Notes under the pieces: model-generated
What the model saw: only the letters and a program-made list of their open reading frames with translations
Told to the model about the DNA's origin: nothing
Database searches by the model: none
Shown here: in pieces, positions 1-7,481 of the stretch
Numbering within the stretch: the first letter of the stretch is position 1
Layout of the letters: each line of letters starts with the position of its first letter
Position numbers and translations under genes: made by a program
Origin: CALIKW01 sp038998005
Lineage (GTDB): Archaea; Aenigmatarchaeota; Aenigmatarchaeia; CG10238-14; SCSR01
Assembly: GCA_038998005.1 (NCBI GenBank)
Contig: JAVZIY010000006.1
Span: 1-17,887 of the forward strand
Length of the DNA: 17,887 bases
Direction: 5' to 3'

Positions 1-98
1 TGTGTTTTATAAGGAAAATTGCAGAGTTTTTAAGAAAAATAAATTTTAGACCTAAGTTTATTATAAAAATTTATCACAAGCTATTTGGAGAAAAATAA
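1..98 (+). CDS. 3' end of a truncated gene, product unknown
   Basis: An open frame enters from the left edge (complete codons from base 3) and ends at TAA 96-98. It gives 31 basic, hydrophobic residues ending in KLFGEK. The stop lies two bases before the next start, so it is probably the last part of a gene in the same operon as the glycosyltransferases that follow. A basic, partly amphipathic tail like this is common at the C-terminus of glycosyltransferases that sit at the membrane, but there is no diagnostic motif and the family cannot be named. Confidence 0.5.
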   Translation, partial: CFIRKIAEFLRKINFRPKFIIKIYHKLFGEK

Positions 99-100
99 GT

Positions 101-898
101 ATGAAGACTGAACCGCTAGTAACTATAATAATCCCAAGTTATAATAGACAAAATGTTGTAAAAGAATGTATAAAAAATGTATTTACTCAAAGTTATAAAA
201 ATTGGGAAATAATCGTAATTGATGACGGATCTAAGAAACCATACTTTTTACCTAAGCATCCACATATAAAACTTGTTAGAAACAAAATTAATAAAGGTCC
301 TGCTTTTTCAAGAAATCTTGGTATTGAACTTTCAAAAGGAAGAATAGTCTTTATTTTAGATGATGATATAATATTAACTAAAAATTACTTAAGAATACTA
401 ATTGAGGATTTATTAAAATATAAAAAAGAAAAAGTTGGTGGTGTTGCAGGTAGGTTATTATATCCTCACAAGAAATATGAAGTGGAAAAAGGGAAAATTT
501 TTTCGATTTCTAAATTAACAGGATACCCAGAACTTAAAGCATCCTTCGACACAAAAAAACCAGTTTTTGTTGGATCTTTACACTCATGCGCAGTTTTTTG
601 GAAAGAAATTTTTGATAAGATAAAATTTGATGAAGAAACATATAAAGGTAATTTTACTTTTGTTGAGCCCGACTTCTATTTTCGGATGCAAAAAAATGGA
701 TATAAACTTCTTTTTGAACCAAAAGCTGTGGCCTACCATTTACAAGCTCAAGAAGGTGGTTGTAAAGGGATGCCAAAACTTTTATACCATTGGTACACAA
801 TAAGAAATGCATTTTTCTTTCTCAAAAGATTTTATGGCTGTAAAATAATTTATATGTGGATTCTATTTATTCTGAAAAAAATTCTTGAGTTGATTTAA
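101..898 (+). CDS. family 2 glycosyltransferase (GT-A fold)
   Basis: Predicted to transfer a sugar from a nucleotide-sugar donor onto a glycan or lipid-linked acceptor at the cytoplasmic face of the membrane. The 265-residue protein opens with the classic GT2 start TIIIPSYNR (residues 8-16), then VIDDGS (39-44). The segment GPAFSRNLGIELSKG leads into the metal-binding D-x-D in LDDD (86-89). EPDFYFR near residue 190 matches the acceptor-side acidic motif region. The last 30 residues are hydrophobic and basic and probably lie on the membrane. The ATG at 101 has GGAG about ten bases upstream. The stop shares one base with the next start (TAATG), so it is co-transcribed with the deacetylase-like gene. 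The specific donor and acceptor cannot be read from sequence. Confidence 0.9.
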   Translation: MKTEPLVTIIIPSYNRQNVVKECIKNVFTQSYKNWEIIVIDDGSKKPYFLPKHPHIKLVRNKINKGPAFSRNLGIELSKGRIVFILDDDIILTKNYLRILIEDLLKYKKEKVGGVAGRLLYPHKKYEVEKGKIFSISKLTGYPELKASFDTKKPVFVGSLHSCAVFWKEIFDKIKFDEETYKGNFTFVEPDFYFRMQKNGYKLLFEPKAVAYHLQAQEGGCKGMPKLLYHWYTIRNAFFFLKRFYGCKIIYMWILFILKKILELI

Positions 899-1758
899 TG
901 AAAATAAAGGTTTGTTTGGTCGCACATACAGAAAACTTTAATGATAATTATAAGAAATTTGAATGGATAGTTAAGAAGTTGGAAAATCTTGAAAGTGAAA
1001 CTAGAGAAATAAAAATAAGTTGGATGCTTGAAGAAGACGATGCAAAACCATTTACTACAGAAATTAGAGGAAGGAATAGAGGAGATGTTATAACTAATGG
1101 TAAAAATTTTTTTAATAAATTGATAGAAATGAGAGATGATGAATTGGGAATTCATATTCATTTCACAAGAAATGGAAAATTTGATATCTCAAAGGAAAAT
1201 CAAGCTCGTCTTATAAAAACAGCAAAAGAAAAATTTATTCAAGCATTTGGGTTTGAACCAATTTCATTTGTAGGTGGCCATTGGTATTCAGATATCAATA
1301 CGATAAAAATTCTTGAGAAATTTAAATTTAAAGTAAATGCTTCCCTGGTACCGCTCTATAAAGAGAGAAGATATAAATGGTTATTTGGAAAAATTATAAC
1401 ACCCTTTAAGTTAGTTACATGCGATTGGAGTATGTGTGAAGAGAGAAAACCCTACTACCCCTCTTATGACAATATTTGCAAAAAAGGTAAATCAAAAGTA
1501 TTACTTGTTCCAAATGCTGTAGATCCATTTGCAAGATTTTTTTCTATAGATAAATTTTTATCTTTGGATAGATTAGAAAATAATTTTCAGAATTGTGTAG
1601 AAATATTTAAAAATTTCGTTATAAAAAATTTAGAGGTGATATGTATACCCTTTCATCCACATTCATTAACGAATGTAGATGTTGTCAAAATATTTTTTGA
1701 AAAATGTGAAGAGTTTTCAAAAAAATTATCATTTATTAGGCTATGTGATTTAGTATGA
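898..1758 (+). CDS. polysaccharide deacetylase-like protein
   Basis: Probably a carbohydrate-esterase-type (NodB-like) protein acting on a glycan intermediate. In the 286 residues, ELGIHIHF (83-89) supplies the H-x-H pattern of deacetylase motif 2. SFVGGHWYSDINTIKILEK (123-141) resembles the third motif of divergent members found in surface-polysaccharide clusters, where the loop is followed by 'N-T-hydrophobic-x-ILE'. PFHPH (251-255) resembles the C-terminal His motif. The N-terminal Asp-Asp motif is only weakly seen (LEEDD near 44-48). It overlaps the upstream GT2 by one base and the downstream GT4 by four (ATGA), so the three genes are translationally linked. Deacetylase activity is inferred from these motifs; a catalytically altered relative is possible. 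Confidence 0.65.
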   Translation: MKIKVCLVAHTENFNDNYKKFEWIVKKLENLESETREIKISWMLEEDDAKPFTTEIRGRNRGDVITNGKNFFNKLIEMRDDELGIHIHFTRNGKFDISKENQARLIKTAKEKFIQAFGFEPISFVGGHWYSDINTIKILEKFKFKVNASLVPLYKERRYKWLFGKIITPFKLVTCDWSMCEERKPYYPSYDNICKKGKSKVLLVPNAVDPFARFFSIDKFLSLDRLENNFQNCVEIFKNFVIKNLEVICIPFHPHSLTNVDVVKIFFEKCEEFSKKLSFIRLCDLV

Positions 1759-2951
1759 AATTAGCATATATATGCCCATGGTTTTCAACTGAATATAAAG
1801 GACCACTTTACAATCTTCTTGATGCACTATCTAAAAAGATAGAAGTAGTATGTGTTTGTTCAAGACAAAAATATGTACAATATTTTGATCGAAAAGAAAA
1901 ATATGGGAATAAAATTGAGTTCTTAAGCAAAAACTTCAAAATTCACAGATTTGAATCAATTGCCCCACGAGATATAATAATTCCTTTTGATATAGAGGAA
2001 ATACTCGAAAAAGAGAAACCTAATATTATTCAGTCTGATGAATTTTTCAGGTTTACTAGTATCAAAGCTTGGAAATATGCGAAGAAAAAGGGCATACCAT
2101 TTATTTTGAATTCCCGAATGAGAAAAAGACCTGGAATTATAAGAAATTTATTTTATAAGATAATGTCTCTATTGGCTAAGGATATGGTAGAGGGGGCTAC
2201 TAAGATAGTTGCAGTTGGTGGAGAAGCAAAAAGAGAATTTTTAAAATGGTTTCCAAAAGCTAAAAAAAAGATCGTTATTATACCTACTGGAATAGATCCC
2301 AAAAAGTTTAAAATCGTAACAGGAAAAGACTGCATAAAATTTAGAAAAAAATATAGGATTCCTTTAAATAAAAAAATTATTTTAGATGTCGGGCGAATTT
2401 ACCCTGTTAAAAGAATCGATTTATTAATTAAAGTGTTTAAACTTGTAAAAGAAAAAATTAAAGATGTAGTCCTAATTGTAGTTGGCCCGACAGAAAGAAA
2501 AGAAATGAAAAAAATTCAAAAATTTATATCAAAATTAAATTTGAAAATGAATGAAGATGTGTTTTTTATAGGATCAATACCAAATGAAAAAATAAGGCCT
2601 GTTTATGCGACCTCTAACATCTTTGTTAATACATCAGAAACAGAAGGTATTTGTTTTAGTTTTCTTGAAGCAATGTGCTTCGGATTACCTATAATTGCAT
2701 TTAATGTAGGTGGAAATAAAGATGTTATAGAAAATGGAAAAAATGGGTTTCTCATTTCATTTGGAGATACAGAAAAGATGGCTAAAAAAATAATTGAGGT
2801 ACTCACTAACCCAACACTTAAAGAAAGACTAAGCTTAGGTTCTAGAGAAATACTTAAAAGAAAATTCCATCTTAAAAAAGTAATAAAAAATTTAACTGTT
2901 ATCTTTAATGAAATTCTATTTAAATTTCCTAAACTCAAAGATACTGTATAA
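1755..2951 (+). CDS. family 4 glycosyltransferase (GT-B fold)
   Basis: A retaining GT4 enzyme of the RfaB/PimA kind, expected to add a sugar to a surface glycan from a nucleotide-sugar. The 398 residues show an N-terminal Rossmann half starting KLAYICPWFS with an acceptor loop near GPLYNLL. The linker PTGID is at 177-181. The C-terminal donor half begins at LDVGRIYPVKRIDLLI (210-225). The donor-binding E-x7-E is E297 and E305 in TEGICFSFLEA, followed by GLPIIAFNVGG. Its start overlaps the preceding stop as ATGA. It is the last gene of this plus-strand cassette. The 148 bp to the next (convergent) gene contain no ORF or RNA gene that I can recognise. Confidence 0.9.
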   Translation: MKLAYICPWFSTEYKGPLYNLLDALSKKIEVVCVCSRQKYVQYFDRKEKYGNKIEFLSKNFKIHRFESIAPRDIIIPFDIEEILEKEKPNIIQSDEFFRFTSIKAWKYAKKKGIPFILNSRMRKRPGIIRNLFYKIMSLLAKDMVEGATKIVAVGGEAKREFLKWFPKAKKKIVIIPTGIDPKKFKIVTGKDCIKFRKKYRIPLNKKIILDVGRIYPVKRIDLLIKVFKLVKEKIKDVVLIVVGPTERKEMKKIQKFISKLNLKMNEDVFFIGSIPNEKIRPVYATSNIFVNTSETEGICFSFLEAMCFGLPIIAFNVGGNKDVIENGKNGFLISFGDTEKMAKKIIEVLTNPTLKERLSLGSREILKRKFHLKKVIKNLTVIFNEILFKFPKLKDTV

Positions 2952-3099
2952 TTAACTTAAAGCTTCAACTTACCATACTTTTTTAAATGAAATTGCCTTC
3001 AATGATGGCGTACTGATACGAAGGAAAAAATCTATCTTGTATAGCTTATAACATAGCAATATTATTAAAGATTATAAATTTATTGATGTTAAAATGAAA

Positions 3100-3621
3100 T
3101 CATCTTTTAATTACTTTTTTACAAACGAGAAGTATTTCCTCACCAAATTTTCCAAAACTGATAATTGGATTTAAAAATTTACATTTCTCGATGATAAATC
3201 CTTCCTTTTCTAATAGGTTGGATATAGTTTCAATATTAAAAGATATTAAGTGCGTTTCATAACCGCCATAACTTTCTAATTGCCTCTTAAATAAATAATT
3301 CAAAAAATGAAGAAAAGAAAGGGCATTAGGTACGCATACTATCAATTTACCGTTTGTCTTTAACATTTTTCTTGCATTCTGAAGAGGTACGCGTAGATCA
3401 TCCAAATGCTCGAGAACATGCGACATTACTATGAAATCGTACTTTTTTCTTTCTTTAATGGGGTGGGTTATGTCTTTGCCCAGGATAATATCAAAGTTTT
3501 CATATTTCCCTCTAAAAGAAGGGTTACTCTTCAAAAGTTCCCCCTTCCGACCTCCAATGTCCAACACACTAGCATTATTAGAATTAATTTCTTTCCAGAT
3601 TTCCTTATATCTTTTTTCCAT
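3100..3621 (-). CDS. class I SAM-dependent methyltransferase
   Basis: Small (173 aa) methyltransferase of the Methyltransf_11/25 type. Motif I, VLDIGGRKGE, is at 19-28 and binds S-adenosylmethionine. FDII with D50 resembles the acidic residue region of motif II. YDFIVMSHVLEHLDD (61-75) is the characteristic post-motif segment of methyltransferases in polysaccharide clusters. It is short because it lacks an N-terminal extension but it looks complete, ending with a normal C-terminal sheet (EILLVCKK). It is convergent with the GT4 gene and divergent from the epimerase at 3668. Context suggests O- or C-methylation of a sugar or glycan, but the substrate is not determinable. Confidence 0.85.
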   Translation of the reverse strand: MEKRYKEIWKEINSNNASVLDIGGRKGELLKSNPSFRGKYENFDIILGKDITHPIKERKKYDFIVMSHVLEHLDDLRVPLQNARKMLKTNGKLIVCVPNALSFLHFLNYLFKRQLESYGGYETHLISFNIETISNLLEKEGFIIEKCKFLNPIISFGKFGEEILLVCKKVIKR

Positions 3622-3667
3622 CTAAATCATCATTTATTTTAAATTGATAAAAATCTTAAAAAAGAGT
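3622..3667. promoter_or_regulatory. divergent promoter region with shared TATA-like element
   Basis: The 46 bp between the methyltransferase start (3621, minus) and the epimerase ATG (3668, plus) contain TTATTTTAAATTG at about 3629-3641. For the plus gene this is about 27-35 bp before the ATG, the spacing of a leaderless archaeal transcript. On the minus strand AATTTAAAATAAAT lies roughly 15-20 bp before the methyltransferase ATG, a little close. Both genes therefore seem to depend on the same AT-rich stretch. This is read by eye from spacing and composition. Confidence 0.4.
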
Positions 3668-4669
3668 ATGGAAACATATAGTATCTCGATTGTTGGATCT
3701 GGTTTTATAGGATCTTCTTTAGCTAAATATTTACATAATTCATTTGATGTTATAACCCTTGACATAAATTCTCAGCCTGAATGGTTAAGCAAATATAAAA
3801 TTCCCCATAAAATTTGTGATATTAGAAATTACGATCAGTTGTATAAAGAAATCGGAAATCCTTCTGTATTAATTCATACAGCAATTATTCAAATACCTCA
3901 AATAAATGAGAAAAAAGAATTAGCTTATGAAGTTAATGTACTCGGAACTCAAAATATTTGCAAAGTTGCTACTAAAAAACAAAATATTAAAGGCTTGATA
4001 TTAACAGGTTCTTGGCATGTCTTTGGTGAGCGAGAATTTATTGGAACAATAAGTGAAAATTTTGGTTATAGGCCTGATAAAGTGGAAGAGAGAGCAAGAT
4101 TGTATGCATTATCTAAAATATTACAAGAATGCATAGTTAGATTTTATGATGAGAAAGTTCCCAATAAAATATTTGGAATAATAAGAATGGGAACTGTACT
4201 TGGAGAACATATGCCAGAACAAACTGCTGCAAACTTATTTATTACAAAAGCTTTAAGAGGTGAAGAAATTACTCCATATAAACATAGTATGTACAGACCA
4301 ATGTTATATATAGACATTGAAGATGTATGTAAGGCATTTGAGAGTTATATTAAAATAATTCTTCAAACAGAAAAAACTGAGACCTATAGTTTAAGGCATA
4401 TTGTAAATATAGCACACCCAACACCTATAACAATACTTGAACTAGCAAACATTGTAAAAGACTCTATAATTAAACATACTGATGGAAAAATACAACCGAA
4501 AATAAGTATAGTTGATAAAGGTATCCCTGAAGTTTATACACCAGAAGATAAAAATAAAATTAAAATTGATATAAGTAGACTTAGAGAATTTTTAAAAATA
4601 GATAAATTAATAAGTCCAGAAGAATCTATTGATAAAATAATAAAGAAAAAGCTAGGTTATACATTCTAA
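3668..4669 (+). CDS. NAD-dependent epimerase/dehydratase (extended SDR)
   Basis: Nucleotide-sugar epimerase or dehydratase of the extended short-chain dehydrogenase family, 333 aa. The nucleotide-binding GSGFIGSSLAKYL is at 10-22, LDI at 31-33 ends the second strand, the catalytic region is TGSWHVFGE (113-121), and Y-x-x-x-K is YALSK (146-150). RPMLYIDIEDVCKAF fits the usual substrate-side strand. An in-frame TTG at 3644 would add eight residues. The ATG at 3668 is preferred because METYSISIVGSG then begins right at the first Rossmann strand and a TATA-like box lies at leaderless spacing. The 3' end overlaps the convergent GalE-like pseudogene by 18 bp. Sugar specificity unknown. Confidence 0.85.
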   Translation: METYSISIVGSGFIGSSLAKYLHNSFDVITLDINSQPEWLSKYKIPHKICDIRNYDQLYKEIGNPSVLIHTAIIQIPQINEKKELAYEVNVLGTQNICKVATKKQNIKGLILTGSWHVFGEREFIGTISENFGYRPDKVEERARLYALSKILQECIVRFYDEKVPNKIFGIIRMGTVLGEHMPEQTAANLFITKALRGEEITPYKHSMYRPMLYIDIEDVCKAFESYIKIILQTEKTETYSLRHIVNIAHPTPITILELANIVKDSIIKHTDGKIQPKISIVDKGIPEVYTPEDKNKIKIDISRLREFLKIDKLISPEESIDKIIKKKLGYTF

Positions 4670-5521
4670 AATTCCGTTTCTTAAGCTCGTAAATTGAAAA
4701 TTTGGAAAAATTTTTTTGAAATTCTTTGTATCTGCACAGCTTATATTTATATCCCCTTCACGTTTTTCTTTTTTAATAATTTTCAAATTGTAACCTAAAT
4801 CATTAAGTATTTTTATTAAATCGAGTAAAGAAGTCGCTTTTCCTGTTCCTAAATTTAAAATTTTATTTTTTACTTTTATATGTTGACTAAAATTTTAACA
4901 ACATTCTTAACAAAAATAAAATCTCTTTTTTTGTTTTCCATCTCCATATAAATAAAAAGTTTTATTATTTTTAACAGAATCTACTAAATTTTTTACCACC
5001 CCTGTCGTTGCTCCAGGGCCATAAACATTAAAGATTCTGAAAATTGTATAAGGAATGTCATAAAACTCATTGTATGCTTTAATTTGCTCTTCTATAAAAA
5101 GCTTATATTTCCCATAAGGTGATATCGGCTTACAAAAATCATTTTCTTCTGCTTTTTTATTTAAATTGCCATAAACTGCAGCTGAAGAGGCAAAAATTAT
5201 CTTTGAATCATTTTTTCTACAAAATTCTAAAACATTCATGGAACCACAAACATTCACATCAAAACTCAGTTTTGGTTTTTCTATAGAATCTGCTACATGT
5301 GTAAGTGCTGCTAAGTGAAAAACTTCTTTTATTTGTGAAAATTTATCAAAAATTTTATTTTTTCTAATATCTCCCTTTATGAAAATGGCATTTGGATGGA
5401 CATTTTCTCTCTTTCCTACATTTAAATTATCAACAACAATAATTTTATTTTTATCTTTAATTAATTCCTTTACTAACCAAGAACCTATAAATCCTGCCCC
5501 ACCTGTAACTAGAATTTTCAT
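4652..5521 (-). pseudogene. GalE/RmlB-like nucleotide-sugar epimerase, two frameshifts
   Basis: UDP-sugar epimerase family gene whose frame is broken twice. The first 198 residues are intact: GGAGFIG at 7-13, SSAAVYG at 112-118, YGKYK (Y136-K140), and RIFNVYGPG at 162-170. After GDGKQK the frame slips at a run of seven A residues (plus-strand T run 4926-4932). One extra A turns the expected RDFIFVKNVVKIL into a short tail and TAA at 4907-4909. The expected peptide continues in the next frame to about 4890, where a second shift near 4886-4896 returns to the original frame: QHIKVKNKILNLGTGKATS and on to TAG at 4652-4654. The two shifts cancel, giving 290 codons (stop included) in total, near the family's usual size. 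A TATA-like TTTATAAAT lies about 25 bp before the ATG. Either recent decay or two homopolymer sequence errors. Confidence 0.75.
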
Positions 5522-5545
5522 ATAAATTTAGTTCTCTTTAAAGAT

Positions 5546-5680
5546 TTATAAATTCAGTTGAAATCTCCAGAAACTTGAAAAATTTTTAAAATCTTTTAAA
5601 TCGTCTGCACTCAAAACATATCAAGATAGTGTAAATGTGTGATAGTCAATGGCCATTACTTCACATGGTAAATTTAAAAA
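5546..5680 (-). pseudogene. unrecognised gene remnant
   Basis: One minus-strand frame carries protein-like sequence with an internal TGA. It reads PCEVMAIDYHTFTLS, stop, YVLSADDLKDFKNFSSF and on to a TAA at 5546-5548. There is no start or known motif, and the segment is too short to assign. The plus-strand text around 5571-5611 also resembles that around 4694-4738, the C-terminal end of the GalE-like pseudogene (SADDLKDFKNF against CADTKNFKKIF), so it could be the tail of a second epimerase copy. Equally it may be chance in AT-rich DNA. It sits between two clearly damaged genes, which makes decay plausible. Confidence 0.25.
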
Positions 5681-5709
5681 CATGGTAAAAAATTTCAACA
5701 ATTACAAAC

Positions 5710-6013
5710 TTAACCTATCTTTTTTAATTCAAAGTAAATTTCTAATGCAGGAAAAATTCTTGAAAGAATGGAAAATTCATATATTTCTGGTAGCATATTT
5801 GCAAATAGAAACATAAATTTTAAGTATCTGTGAAAACGGAACTCTTTTTTCATGATTTTGAACCTCACTTTTCTGCCGACTTCATGCCTACATTCACGTC
5901 CTAAGGCAGTTGTATCATCCCAATAATTGAATGAAAAAGAGGTGAAGAAATGTTTATGGGTAGGTGATGTAAAACTAAGCGCATCCAATTTCTAAAACTT
6001 TTTTCTTATTCAA
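5710..6013 (-). pseudogene. SAM methyltransferase with internal deletion
   Basis: The C-terminal 90 or so residues of a sugar-cluster methyltransferase are recognisable: SPTHKHFFTSFSFNYWDD (the usual D-P-T-H-x-x-F-F-T region), then FRFHRYLKFMF and LSRIFPALEIYFELKK before TAA 5710-5712. Just upstream, in another frame, a TTG at 6011-6013 overlapping the previous gene's TGA starts NKKKVLEIGC, which is methyltransferase motif I at the normal distance from a start. The two pieces meet at about 5988. Everything between motif I and the C-terminal lobe, roughly 100 residues, is missing and the junction is out of frame. I read it as the last gene of the rmlD-HIT-SDR operon, inactivated by an internal deletion. 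An ATG at 5988 could in principle express the 92-residue tail, without a SAM site. Confidence 0.65.
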
Positions 6014-6996
6014 AATTTAACCCCCCTTTCCATTAAACTCTTATACCATTTAACAGTAATATTTTTTAAATCATCTGGATTTAAAATTCCTTCTTTTAAC
6101 TTATCAAAAACTTCTTTTGCTCCTTCTCTTGGAGAAAACTTTGGTTTAAAATTTAACACTTTTGAAATCTTACTAAAATCAACTCTATAGCTTCTGTTGT
6201 CTGGCGAACCGTACCACTCATAATTAAATTCTAAGCCAATTGAATTAGCAATTAACTCAGCTAAGGGAAAAATCTGATAGTTTTGATCGTTAGAGCCAAC
6301 ATTAAAAACTTGCTTGTTAACCAATTCTTCCTCAGCCTCCAAAACTTTAATAAAAGCCTCGCTTGTATCTTTAACATGAACAAATGGGCGCCATTGATTT
6401 CCATCTCTCATTATAGGAATTTTTCCGTCTTTAAAGAAACCTAAAACCATTCCGTTTATAGCCAAATCAAACCTCATCCTATAAGAAAAACCGTAACAAG
6501 TTGCTTGCCTTAAAGCTGTAACACAAAATTTTTTATCAGCTAATGGCAAAGTTTCATTTTCCCACAAGACATTTGCCTTTGCATAAGTAGTTAAAGGATT
6601 TACTTTTGAATTTTCATTCAAAATACCATCCTGAAAGCCGTAAACGCTACAGGAAGATGCTAAAATATACTTTTTAACTCCATGCTTTTTAGCTAGTTTA
6701 GCAACCCTTAACCTTCCCTTATAATTTATTTCTAAGGTTAAGTTTTGGTCTAATTCTCCAGAAGGATCATTAGACAAAGCTGCCATATCTATTACTGCAT
6801 CAACTCCACTTAAAATAGAAGGCTCAAAATTTCTCACATCATCCTCAAAAATTTCAACTTTATCTTCAATCTCTTTAATAGAATCTTTTCCAAAGAAAAA
6901 TCTGTCCAAAATTTTTACTTCATAACCCATTTCCAAAAGCATTCTTGTCAAAATTGATCCTATATAACCTGCTCCTCCTGTAATCAAAACTTTCAT
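6010..6996 (-). CDS. NAD-dependent nucleotide-sugar epimerase/dehydratase (extended SDR)
   Basis: Extended SDR protein, 328 aa, acting on a nucleotide-sugar. GGAGYIG (7-13) binds NAD, DRFFFG (31-36) ends strand 2, AALSND (72-77) and SSCSVYG (114-120) surround the active site, and QATCYGFSYRMRFDLAINGM plus WRPFVHVKDTSEAFI form the substrate side. The catalytic tyrosine is in YAKAN (138-142): the usual Lys four residues after Tyr is Asn, with a Lys at +2. I recall close relatives in glycan clusters with a similar YARAN-type sequence, so this may be a family trait. Its start overlaps the HIT gene by four bases (ATGA). Not RmlB: the dehydratase signature is missing. Confidence 0.85.
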   Translation of the reverse strand: MKVLITGGAGYIGSILTRMLLEMGYEVKILDRFFFGKDSIKEIEDKVEIFEDDVRNFEPSILSGVDAVIDMAALSNDPSGELDQNLTLEINYKGRLRVAKLAKKHGVKKYILASSCSVYGFQDGILNENSKVNPLTTYAKANVLWENETLPLADKKFCVTALRQATCYGFSYRMRFDLAINGMVLGFFKDGKIPIMRDGNQWRPFVHVKDTSEAFIKVLEAEEELVNKQVFNVGSNDQNYQIFPLAELIANSIGLEFNYEWYGSPDNRSYRVDFSKISKVLNFKPKFSPREGAKEVFDKLKEGILNPDDLKNITVKWYKSLMERGVKF

Positions 6997-7481
6997 TTAT
7001 TCACCAAAATTCTTAATATCTTAATTAACTTATTTGCTGTTTCTTTTGGATTTTCTTTCAAAACTTTTGTCATGCTTGTGGCTTCAACAAAACCAGAATC
7101 GCCAAGCCATCTGGGAATTATGTGTAAATGTAAATGCTGGTAAGTAGCACCTGAAGCATTTCCAAGGTTAAATCCTATATTAAACGAATTTGTATTATAA
7201 ACTTTTTGCAAAATGTCCAAAAATTTATTCATTATCCTGTAAAATTCAACAGTTTCCTCTTGACTCAATTCCCTTGGATCAACAACATGTCTTACTGGTA
7301 ATAAAAGAATATGCCCTTCGTTGTAAGGATGTGTATTAACGACACAAAAAAACTTTTCATTTTTAAAAATTATTGACCAATTGTTTTCTTTAAGCAACTG
7401 ACAAAATCTACATTTTCCTTCTGAATTTCCAGGTCTTCTTTTGTAACCAGGCTTTCTAAACAAATAACTTGGATACATCAT
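6993..7481 (-). CDS. HIT-family hydrolase/nucleotidylyltransferase
   Basis: Histidine-triad protein of 162 aa. The triad H-x-H-x-H is HLHLHIIPRW (H116, H118, H120), preceded by FNLGNASGATYQ. HPYNEGHILLLPVRHV (51-66) is the other conserved HIT segment. C24 and C27 (CRFC) probably bind zinc as in Ap4A-phosphorylase-like and GalT-like members. Such proteins hydrolyse or phosphorolyse dinucleoside polyphosphates or move nucleotidyl groups between sugar phosphates. It overlaps rmlD upstream and the SDR gene downstream by four bases each. That tight coupling to nucleotide-sugar enzymes makes a role with NDP-sugars attractive, but this is inference. Both MetMet start codons are possible. Confidence 0.88.
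   Translation of the reverse strand: MMYPSYLFRKPGYKRRPGNSEGKCRFCQLLKENNWSIIFKNEKFFCVVNTHPYNEGHILLLPVRHVVDPRELSQEETVEFYRIMNKFLDILQKVYNTNSFNIGFNLGNASGATYQHLHLHIIPRWLGDSGFVEATSMTKVLKENPKETANKLIKILRILVNK

Noticed and set aside
2952..3099. A terminator or small RNA in the gap after the GT4 gene
   Set aside because: There are T runs but no stable hairpin or conserved structure that I can identify.
4886..4932. Introns explaining the GalE-like frame breaks
   Set aside because: Each break amounts to one base in a homopolymer or AT run, with no extra sequence and no BHB structure.
6583..6586. Loss of the catalytic Lys (YAKAN) as proof that the SDR at 6010-6996 is inactive
   Set aside because: I recall related glycan-cluster epimerases with a similar YARAN-type sequence and the rest of the protein is well conserved, so it is more likely a subfamily trait.
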